NCBI GenBank assembly: GCA_004555055.1 | Contig: SFJN01000014.1 | Location: 1 to 24,890, forward strand | Source of the DNA: Bacteroidales bacterium | Lineage (GTDB): Bacteria; Bacteroidota; Bacteroidia; Bacteroidales; Bacteroidaceae | Direction: 5' to 3' | Length of the DNA: 24,890 nucleotides | In this document: positions 14,401-21,719 of the stretch, piece after piece | How positions within the stretch are numbered: the first letter of the stretch is position 1 | How the letters are laid out: each line of letters begins with the position of its first letter | Position numbers and translations under genes: made by a program | Notes under the pieces: model-generated | The model's input: only the letters and a program-made list of their open reading frames with translations | Database searches by the model: none | Told to the model about the DNA's origin: nothing

Positions 14401-17400
14401 TGACCTTTTTCAGCACATCGAGGATATTGTTGTTCTCTCCGGTATATGCCTTAACAACTTCAGAAATGATGTGCTGGTCTCCGTACTGACTTCTCAGCAG
14501 CTTATCCGCGTACTGCTCAATGACATCGTCTCTCGACAGGGAGCCGGGTTCGAGACTGAGCTCGTGGAACATACCCTTTTCAAAGAACCAGTCATAGTTT
14601 CCGTTCTTCAGAATTTCAACGACCTGGTCCTTAGTCAGCGTATGTTGATAACCGGACATCTCAAATGGGTTTGTGATGTTCAAATAGGTTTCATAGAGCT
14701 TTGCTCTGGTTCCGGGAATTTTGGACTTATTGACCGGCTTCATGTACTGCCGAGCGTTGTTCTTGTCTGTGAAGTAGAATCCGGGTCCGTAGGAGGACAT
14801 CAGAGAAGACATATACTTCGGTAGCTTGAACTCTGTAAAGCCTCCATTCGGGGTACCGTGATAGACCGGGGTCAGCCGACCCTCAGCGTCACGCACTTTA
14901 GAGTCCTTGAAAAATTCCTGCTGTTCTTTTGTCAGCTCACGCCCCGTGCTGTCCTGCGTGATGCTGAATTTTCTTTCACCAGGATTCTTGACAATCGGGT
15001 TCACCTGGCCTACAATAGTGTCAGAGTCGATGCCCGACAAAAGACCGGAGCTTTGGTATCCGGCGTTTGTCAAGATGGGGTCGATTCTTTCTTTTTTGTA
15101 GTACACCAGTTCGCCCCGGTTCACTGCATCGGAGAAGAACTTACCGAAGTCATCCCTGCCGTACATAGAGGTCACGACATGAGCGGGACCCTCTACACCG
15201 TCATAGGCGAGGTTGGTTCCATTGGCCTTCACCGGGATGATAATAGGACGGTCCCTATAGTCAGTCTCGGTGGTAACGAAGACCAGGGACTCCGGTCTAC
15301 CCTTTGCCACGAGCACCGCAGCGGGGCTCCGCAGCAGCTCAGGGATGCGGCTGACCTGGTCCACCGTCAACTGGTGGTTGTGCTCATTGATGACGTTTCC
15401 GGCGCTATCCTCACGCTTTCCGAGCATCTGCCGGATGTGGTCCTGCGTGACGACCAGTGCGTAGTCTCCGTAGCCCAGCTCCTGCATCATGGGGTTGGGC
15501 TCCTTCTGTACATACAGGGCACTGTCAGTCAGGCCATACTGGTAAGAGGTACCAGGCTCCAGGACCTCATTCAACCGATTCTTGGATACCAGGTCCACCT
15601 GTTCAGCGAAACTCAGGCCCGTGTCCGCGATGATACTGTACCGCACCTTACCGCTCTCCTGAAGTTTCACGCCTGCCTTTTTCAGCTCATCGCGCAGAGA
15701 CGGAGTCACCACGTTATCAGGGACGGCGATGTCAGTACCATCCAGAAGCGTCTTGTACATAGACGCGACCTCGGAGTCCGGAACGATTCGAACCGGCTTG
15801 ATCCATCGAGACAGGAACACCTGCCGCTCGATGCCCTTTTCCTTACGAATCTGTCCGGCGACGGTGCCGGTGTGCCAGGAGTGCCAGCCGACAGAATCCT
15901 TTGCGTACTCCGCGTGATATCCGCTGGTCACCTCGCTGACAGGAACCTCACACTCCACGGTGACCAGATTGTCTCTGGTGTACGCTCCGGTAAACTGGTC
16001 GTTGATGACCAGGTTGGAGGAGTGCATATACGGGTTGTAGGCGGCCTCAATGCTACCGTTACCCTTTCCTTTGTCCAGCTTGAACTTGTTGCCGTTCTTG
16101 ATGAGTTCCGGGTGCTCCGTGGCCTGTTCCCACTTGCCCAGTTCGCTGGCGTCCTCAAACTTCCCGTTGATGCGGGAGGCCATCGGAGGATAGAGCTTCC
16201 CATCAACCAGCTGCATGGTCTTATAGGTTTTGATGGTCTTCTGGTTGTTCAAGAAGTCCAGAGTGTCCTTGTCCTCGACCAGAACAGAATACTTTTTCTC
16301 GGTGTCGTAGAACGCCATACCGGAGTCGTCCTTACCGGCTCTGGCCTGAATCTCAGCAACACTCTTCTCGACGATATCGGCAGTCTTGCCGGGGTCGTTT
16401 ACTTTAGAGGGCTGGACGATACCCTTGATGGCCTCATCGCGTAGCAGGAACCCGGCATCAAATCCGGTCACATCGATGGCCTTCTGCTCGTGGTAGCTTC
16501 CGTCACGATTATAGGCGGACCGGTCCACCAGCATCTTCCAGTATCCGCTGTCCTTGGAGAAATCCATATCGGCGTGGTACACCCCGTTGGCATCCCAGCC
16601 AGAGAACCGGGGATGCAGACCGATGGACTCACAGTAATCGACGAAGGCCTGTCCATTCGCGTCCGCCTGCTCGATAGTGCTGGTTCTGTCCCAATACTCA
16701 AAGGGCATTACGGTCTTAGCTTGATCCTTAGTCAGGAACACGCCGAAGCACTCAGGGTCGTAGAACGACTCACCAGAGTCCCGGACCTCGGGGCTCAGAT
16801 ACTTCCGGTCAATGGCACTGGGCTGGCCGTCCACGTCCTTTCCGTAGAACCGCTTATAGAGATTGTGCAGCACATCATTTCTGCGCAGGATCTTCTGGTC
16901 CGCCTCGCTGAGCATACCGACATTACCAGTCAGGATACGCAGACGGAGGTCATAGGCGGCCTTCTGCTCCGGCGTTGCATTCGCGTCAGAGTGGTCTGTC
17001 TGATAATTGGAGTAGTCCGTGCGTTCCTCAACATTCTCTCCGACTACCTTCATAAGCGACACATATCGGCCCTCACTGGCGCCGGACGCATGGTACGGGA
17101 TAATGAAGGTAATGCGGTCATCTGCCATACACAGCCGGATGTGCTCGTTGTTAACGCCTACCATGATGGGCTGCACGTTATCATATTTCGCAGAGAGGTT
17201 GAACGCGTCTTCTGCGTTCATGCCGGTAACGGACGAGAACGTCAGGGTCTTGCTTCCGTCCGGGTTCACCCGATAGCCGATACCAAGAGGCATCAGGCTG
17301 CAGTTAACCTCACCGTTGACAGAGGCGAACATGGGTACGCTCTCAGCCACCTTCGTGTACAGCTGCACCTTTCCGCCCAGGGACTGCATCTCGACGAAAC

Positions 17401-20400
17401 TAAGCAGGTAGTCCAGAGCGTACTCGAAGCGGAAGTCGCTGGTGGACTGATACCTCTGACCATTCAGCAGGTTCTGCGCCTTGATTTTCGCCCGAGACTT
17501 CTGAAGCGCCTTCTGGGCTGCCGGAGTCAGCTTACCGTTCTTCCCCTTCAGGAACGGGTTCTTTTTGGGGTCTCCGAGATCGGCCTTGTTCAGGTCGCTG
17601 ATACCAGCGCCACGCAGAATCTGTCCGAGGTGCTCATCTGCATACGGTGTTGCGGCCTTACCCATGGCGGGCCCACGAGTCGTGCGGTACTTCCAGCTTT
17701 CGGGATACTGCTCGGCGAACTCCTTACCGGCGTTGATGTTGAACAGAATCTCAGAAGGGACAGGCTCGTAGTTCTCAGAGAGGCGGACATCACGCAGCCA
17801 GGTCCAGTTGTCCAAGATCTCGATCTGATTATTCAACTTATCCAGTTCAGCGTTCTCAGCCGCGGTCAGCTGCGTCTCACCGGTGAGCCGTTCCAGGTTC
17901 TGCTTTGCGGACAGCTCGTTCTTCCGGAGGACCAACTCCTTGTACATCGCCTCTCTTGCATCGCCATTCAGCTTAGGTTTGCCGGTCTTCTTGTCAGTCT
18001 TGATTTCGTATCCGCGCTCCACCATGATGTCATAGATGCGGTCTTCCAGCTCGGCGATATCCCGGCGCAAAACCGTCTCATCGGCGTTGGCGTACTGAAC
18101 CTGAAGCTGGTTCATCTTGTTGAACAGACCGCCGAGGCCAACCCAACGGCTGAAGACGTAGCACACAGGACACGGAACCGGCTCTCCGGCCTCATGGGTA
18201 TTCTTGTACACGACGTTTACGATCTCGTCCTCAGTCAGTCCACGGCCCAAGCGCATCATGGTCTCGCTCATCGCGTCGATGATGGCCTGTGTCTTCACGC
18301 AGATGGTGGTGAAGTCCACGGTAGTGCTGTACTGAGGATCGGAGTTCTTGGTGTAGCCAGCGAACCGGCTCTTCTGGTTGACGGTAGCCGGATCACGGGG
18401 ACCAGACTCCAAAGGCTGGAAACCAACAGAAGAGCTCACAGCCCACAGAAGATCGATGTCCTGGGTCTTCAGCATCATGTTGTACAGGTCAGAGAAGAAC
18501 TTCACCTGCTGTCCGGCTTGCTCTTTGGTAATCAGATTCGCGTCAACAGCGGACTGGATAACTGCGCCGAGGGGTGACTTGCGGATGTGATCCTCAGTCA
18601 CTTCATCGACTGCGTTTCCTTTGGAGTCCTTGAACACGGTCACCTGCCCGTCCTTCTCGAAGGTCAGGCCAACCGCCTCAGCCATAGAGTCGATAGAGTA
18701 TTTCTGCTCGGTGGTCTGCATCTCTGCGTCACGCTGCGCACACCACTCGTCGATGATGGGCTTGATGACATCCTGAAGCTGGTCAGCACCGTACCCATTT
18801 CGGTTCATACCGGCATAGGCATCGCAGATAATTTCTTCTCTGATATCTGCGCGGAGCTGGTCTCTGGTCTTCTTGTCCGCCTGGGCATAAACATCAGCAT
18901 ACTCGCCCAGATAAGACGTGAACATAGCCTGTCTCTGCTCCGGTGTAGTGGCATTCTTATAAGCCTCGACGCAGCGCTTGTACAAGTTCGTGTGAGTAGA
19001 AGTCCGGTCACGGAAGAAGTATTGATGCCCGGCTTCATGGTCGCACAGCTGCTCAAAGGCGAAGAACGGGCTGTCAGACTGTACGATGGACTCGACGCCA
19101 AGATGCGACACACCGTCACAGTAGCGGTTCGTCCCGGGGATGGGAATCCGGTCCACGGCAGCCCGCAGACGAATGCCGACGCGGGAGAACTTCTGGGTCT
19201 GTCTCTTCATGTCCTCAGACCAGGCGGTCTCAGACACCTCGTTGAAAACAGTACGCCCATCCGCAGCCGTAGAGGTGCGAACAGGCGCATCGTTATTCAG
19301 AAGTCCTCCAGATCCTTCTCCATGTCCTCCAGGAACTGCTTCAGCACCTTCGGATCGGGTTCCGTACTCTCCCCGCGCTCCGCTTTCGCTTTCAGCTCGT
19401 CCTGTGCCTTCATAAAGTCCTCCAGCATCCATGCCGGAACGCTGGTCGGATTTCCCTTGTAGTCCGGCACCGTATACCGCACTCTGTCCTTGTCCATTTC
19501 TGCTGTCCTCCTTATTGTAATTCAGATCCTGCTGTCGCTTTACTTCGCGCTGCCACAGGTCCTCTGCTTCCGCTTCCGTGAGCTCAGATCCTGTGGGGGC
19601 GTTACGAACCATATCCATGAACTGCATATGGCTGAGACGCTGACCACGGAACTCCACGGTCTGGTTGTCCTTCAGATACTGGTCGTAGAGTCTCGCAGTC
19701 TCCTCCCGGGTAGCTTTAGGGTTCTGCTGCTTGATGAAATCGGAGAACTCCTTGAAGCTCAGCAGGGCATTGCCATCAGGCGCGATTTCCCCGCGCATCT
19801 GAGCCAAACGCGATACTGCTTGGGCGTCGTTCTCTCCAGTATGCTGGGCAATGTACTGCTGCGCCGTGGGAGTCTGCTGCGCTGCGGTAGCCTCATCCAA
19901 CACGCGGTTAACTCCCGGGAAAGCCTCTCTTCCCTCCGTACTGCTGATGGGTACGGTCTCAGCCTGCACCGCCACATCATGGGCACTCCGATACAGGGTG
20001 TACAGCTGCTCCTGCGTCACTTTTCCTTCGGGGAACTGGACGCCAGTCAGCTGGGTAAAGAGCGCCTGGCTCTCCTTGCTGGTGGGGTTCAGCTTGTTGA
20101 TGTCCCGGACGCTGACCTCTTCACCGGCGATGAGCTTCTGCACGATACCGGCCTTCTCCTGCGCCGTCTTCAGCTTCATGCCCTGCTGGGTAAACAGGGT
20201 CGTGGCTGCGTCCAGAACCGTAGAGCCGGGGTTCTCTGCCCGCGTGACCTGCGCCTGCGCCTCGGTCTGCTGGACCTGTGCAGAGGCGGCGGGGGATACC
20301 TTGGTTTCATTATATCCGTTCTGGTTCTGTGCGTCAACGGTGGCGCTGGAGCGGGTAGTCCTTGCGGGGCTGAGTTTACTGGTGTCGTAGGTCACCAGAT

Positions 20401-21703
20401 TCGTCACGCCGCCCATCCAGCCGGAAACGGCGCCAACGAGACCGTCATACAGGGCATCCTCGAACTTCTGCTGCTGGGTTCTCGTATCCGGTTCCCAGGG
20501 GCGCAGATTGGGATTGATAAACGCGTTCTCAATGGCGCTTCCGATGATTTCTTCCGCGCCCTCACCGACGCCGGACATAAACCAAGTTGCGATACCGCCA
20601 AGGACCTTTCGGCCAGTCTCAGTCTTTGCCAGCTTCTCGGTAAGATTCTTGATGCCGTTTTCAACGATGCTGTCCACGCCACCGGCACCGGCGCTTCCCA
20701 TCATCTTCTGCGGCAGAGTCAGGCCAAACAGTTTCTCAGTGACGTACTCCTTCGCTGCCTCAGCAGAGCCATACAGAAGCTGCTCGTCCATATCTGCGCC
20801 CTTCTGGCGAGCCTCCTGCGTTGCTCCTCCAAAAGCACGGACAACAAAAGGAGCCATACCGGCAGCTCCGCCGGTGACCAGAGCGGGAACGGCGTCCAGA
20901 GTGGACTGTCCCATGGAAACAGCGGCGTCCACCACGGTGTTTCCAACAGAGCCGAGTCCTTCCTTTGCGCTCGCTGTCGCCTTTGCGCTCTCTTCTCCGA
21001 GTCTATCGGCTGCCCGGTAAATCCGATTGGTGGTACTGTCCTCTGCCTCCCACTCCTCGATTTCCTTGGACATCCGGTCAATGCTCTCCTGGATGGTCTT
21101 GCGCATAGCGGGTGTAACGGGCTTTCCGTCGCTCAGTACCCCAGTCTTCAGAGACTCCTGCATCCGCGCGATCTGACGCCGATTATAGTCGGGATCCTTG
21201 AAGGCATTGTTGACGAAACCTACCGCGTTGGCGTACTGCCCCATACTTCCGGCGCCAATGGCGGTCAGGACATCAGTCACCCGGTCACCGAAGGTCTGCT
21301 TTCCTGCCTGAGCCCTGATAGCCTTCATCTGCGCGTCCAGCTCATTCATGGTGTCCGCGTCCAGGTTGACAGCCGCCTCCTGCCGCAGCTTCGACAGTCG
21401 GGACAGCTCCTGCTCCTGACTGGGGGTGTAGCCGGAGGGCATCTTAGTCTGAGAAGTCACAGTCTTCTCCGGGATGACAGTCTGAGAAGGCGTGGCACGG
21501 GTCCACGCCTCCCCGCTGACATCGGCAGTAATCTTCGCAGGTTTGGAGAGTTCCGCCTGCGGTTTTGCCGCAGAAGTGAACGCAGTATTGGAGGACAGGG
21601 TGGCATTGGACAGCCGCTCCTGCCGAGCCTTATTCTCCGAGGATTCCCGGTTCTTCTTCGCGTCGTCCCGGACCTTCTTTGCCAGGTCTCTGATAGTAGC
21701 CAT
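11465..21703 (-). CDS. Giant phage polyvalent protein with protease, nuclease-like and ADP-ribosyltransferase-like domains
   Basis: The frame is uninterrupted for 3412 residues, starting at ATG 21703 ten bases after AAAGGAGG. Order, with rough residues: an N-terminal charged and Gly/Ala-rich, membrane-active-looking region (about 270-420). A zincin domain follows, with HEAGH (His889, Glu890, His893) and EEIICDAYAG near 956. A conserved block at about 1080-1540 contains CPVC (1178-1181) and YTK/SLMPLG and IIPYHASG motifs. A second conserved block (about 1815-2010, KTIKTYKTMQ...PVRIVPDSEVA) comes next. A MuF C-terminal/BECR-nuclease-like domain spans about 2021-2230. An ADP-ribosyltransferase-like domain spans about 2275-2470, with YHGT at 2281 and FYFTD near 2310. 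The rest is a helical region resembling large polyvalent-associated domains such as LPD38. [KR][YF]S[IV] motifs mark the joins. Such proteins are generally thought to ride in the virion and enter the cell with the DNA, acting on host defences or metabolism. Domain names are from pattern memory. Confidence 0.88.
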   Translation of the reverse strand: MATIRDLAKKVRDDAKKNRESSENKARQERLSNATLSSNTAFTSAAKPQAELSKPAKITADVSGEAWTRATPSQTVIPEKTVTSQTKMPSGYTPSQEQELSRLSKLRQEAAVNLDADTMNELDAQMKAIRAQAGKQTFGDRVTDVLTAIGAGSMGQYANAVGFVNNAFKDPDYNRRQIARMQESLKTGVLSDGKPVTPAMRKTIQESIDRMSKEIEEWEAEDSTTNRIYRAADRLGEESAKATASAKEGLGSVGNTVVDAAVSMGQSTLDAVPALVTGGAAGMAPFVVRAFGGATQEARQKGADMDEQLLYGSAEAAKEYVTEKLFGLTLPQKMMGSAGAGGVDSIVENGIKNLTEKLAKTETGRKVLGGIATWFMSGVGEGAEEIIGSAIENAFINPNLRPWEPDTRTQQQKFEDALYDGLVGAVSGWMGGVTNLVTYDTSKLSPARTTRSSATVDAQNQNGYNETKVSPAASAQVQQTEAQAQVTRAENPGSTVLDAATTLFTQQGMKLKTAQEKAGIVQKLIAGEEVSVRDINKLNPTSKESQALFTQLTGVQFPEGKVTQEQLYTLYRSAHDVAVQAETVPISSTEGREAFPGVNRVLDEATAAQQTPTAQQYIAQHTGENDAQAVSRLAQMRGEIAPDGNALLSFKEFSDFIKQQNPKATREETARLYDQYLKDNQTVEFRGQRLSHMQFMDMVRNAPTGSELTEAEAEDLWQREVKRQQDLNYNKEDSRNGQGQSAVYGAGLQGKSDQRSGMDAGGLYEGTGRAESESGARGEYGTRSEGAEAVPGGHGEGSGGLLNNDAPVRTSTAADGRTVFNEVSETAWSEDMKRQTQKFSRVGIRLRAAVDRIPIPGTNRYCDGVSHLGVESIVQSDSPFFAFEQLCDHEAGHQYFFRDRTSTHTNLYKRCVEAYKNATTPEQRQAMFTSYLGEYADVYAQADKKTRDQLRADIREEIICDAYAGMNRNGYGADQLQDVIKPIIDEWCAQRDAEMQTTEQKYSIDSMAEAVGLTFEKDGQVTVFKDSKGNAVDEVTEDHIRKSPLGAVIQSAVDANLITKEQAGQQVKFFSDLYNMMLKTQDIDLLWAVSSSVGFQPLESGPRDPATVNQKSRFAGYTKNSDPQYSTTVDFTTICVKTQAIIDAMSETMMRLGRGLTEDEIVNVVYKNTHEAGEPVPCPVCYVFSRWVGLGGLFNKMNQLQVQYANADETVLRRDIAELEDRIYDIMVERGYEIKTDKKTGKPKLNGDAREAMYKELVLRKNELSAKQNLERLTGETQLTAAENAELDKLNNQIEILDNWTWLRDVRLSENYEPVPSEILFNINAGKEFAEQYPESWKYRTTRGPAMGKAATPYADEHLGQILRGAGISDLNKADLGDPKKNPFLKGKNGKLTPAAQKALQKSRAKIKAQNLLNGQRYQSTSDFRFEYALDYLLSFVEMQSLGGKVQLYTKVAESVPMFASVNGEVNCSLMPLGIGYRVNPDGSKTLTFSSVTGMNAEDAFNLSAKYDNVQPIMVGVNNEHIRLCMADDRITFIIPYHASGASEGRYVSLMKVVGENVEERTDYSNYQTDHSDANATPEQKAAYDLRLRILTGNVGMLSEADQKILRRNDVLHNLYKRFYGKDVDGQPSAIDRKYLSPEVRDSGESFYDPECFGVFLTKDQAKTVMPFEYWDRTSTIEQADANGQAFVDYCESIGLHPRFSGWDANGVYHADMDFSKDSGYWKMLVDRSAYNRDGSYHEQKAIDVTGFDAGFLLRDEAIKGIVQPSKVNDPGKTADIVEKSVAEIQARAGKDDSGMAFYDTEKKYSVLVEDKDTLDFLNNQKTIKTYKTMQLVDGKLYPPMASRINGKFEDASELGKWEQATEHPELIKNGNKFKLDKGKGNGSIEAAYNPYMHSSNLVINDQFTGAYTRDNLVTVECEVPVSEVTSGYHAEYAKDSVGWHSWHTGTVAGQIRKEKGIERQVFLSRWIKPVRIVPDSEVASMYKTLLDGTDIAVPDNVVTPSLRDELKKAGVKLQESGKVRYSIIADTGLSFAEQVDLVSKNRLNEVLEPGTSYQYGLTDSALYVQKEPNPMMQELGYGDYALVVTQDHIRQMLGKREDSAGNVINEHNHQLTVDQVSRIPELLRSPAAVLVAKGRPESLVFVTTETDYRDRPIIIPVKANGTNLAYDGVEGPAHVVTSMYGRDDFGKFFSDAVNRGELVYYKKERIDPILTNAGYQSSGLLSGIDSDTIVGQVNPIVKNPGERKFSITQDSTGRELTKEQQEFFKDSKVRDAEGRLTPVYHGTPNGGFTEFKLPKYMSSLMSSYGPGFYFTDKNNARQYMKPVNKSKIPGTRAKLYETYLNITNPFEMSGYQHTLTKDQVVEILKNGNYDWFFEKGMFHELSLEPGSLSRDDVIEQYADKLLRSQYGDQHIISEVVKAYTGENNNILDVLKKVTGNDGLHWKDGYGDIWVAWDASQIKNVSNKKPTESTDIRYSITPEFEQWYLEGFTDQKDRDRVKQEIEDLRTKYGTVPAGENPIREVNLPRKIDEKTRVHDTARTVMEAEATPEKRLADIQKAVLDGKLADVPVKNDVVSRRARARIEKNGWQTSLTDWTAKVRAGETSADLVAEGAVLLNNAGNSDLSGEQYVELLTDYSNLMHRTGQSLQAARILKTLSPEGRLYGIQKTVDQLNDSNRTKAEKKKGFDPAAWAEQNEIKLDPALVDAYRNAKTDTERDFLLGQIQQNIADQMPASLSEKLNNWRYLAMLGNFRTQIRNVLGNFFFQVPREVKETVAGGIEGALEKAGVKIDRTRSVVRDSATYKAAMKDFDSVRDVILSGGKVNEKMSYLNGIDSKRRIYKNKVLEGYRRVVNTAMDSGDAIFCKFTYADSLARFMAANHTTWDAAPETLREKGRLLAIKEAAEATYRDNNAFSEMVLSMRFKNPGSNKAKKAVNAVVEGILPFRKTPANILVRGVEYSPLGLVKTAVDTVSAAKGSRNVTGSDLVNEFAKSLTGSGLFALGYFLTKMGALTALGPDDDDKEKEFWELQGNQSYSINLFGRSYTIDWLAPEAIPLLVGANTAEIAAEEGLDLNAVTKAATRITDPMLEMSMLQGVNSLIENISNTKTVAALPSLVLNSLWSYGLQYVPTLTGQLNRAMDNTRRTTYTDATSGVPTGVQYSLGKLSQKVPGWSYNQIPYIDQWGRMEENYESKLGNAFAQFLSPAYQSIPETSDMERELQRLYDATGETGVLPSKAPKYLTVDGERRDLTAEEYVNYATLRGQTAYDMLTDLTGSSVYRKMPDKDKAKAVGEIYSYAADLAKQDLLGGETKGTTQKAVNADSYGISSAEYAALKTQTAGIESLKYKDQTDDDGNPKTIQNSRGLQTMEAVYSAYPNLTKKQYEALFEALGVGKTVRGYSKQMVQNKLNQMRKQAAK
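19297..19497 (-). CDS. Nested 66-residue gene overlapping the giant protein gene
   Basis: A separate start at ATG 19497 is preceded by AAGGAGG at nine bases, as good as any ribosome site in the window. It reads in a different frame on the same strand. The product begins MDKDRVRYTVPDYKGNPTSV and continues as a charged helical protein ending FLEDMEKDLEDF. The opening resembles a small free-standing phage protein I have seen near such operons, with a VPDYKGNP motif, but I know no function for it. In the same interval the giant protein (about residues 736-802) is a Gly/Ser/Glu-rich stretch without conserved character. This suggests the small gene is the constrained reading and the giant frame is passing through as a linker. 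Confidence 0.7.
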   Translation of the reverse strand: MDKDRVRYTVPDYKGNPTSVPAWMLEDFMKAQDELKAKAERGESTEPDPKVLKQFLEDMEKDLEDF

Positions 21704-21719
21704 TAGGACTGTTCCTCCT

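Noticed and set aside
17000..18500. Firm call of a radical SAM domain in the giant protein
   Set aside because: CPVC is present, but the CxxxCxxC motif is not. The resemblance is only in overall strand pattern, so it is kept as a finding without a name.
19490..21706. 738-codon open frame on the plus strand
   Set aside because: It is a mirror of the N-terminal part of the giant gene. The composition is shadow-like and no ribosome binding site is present.
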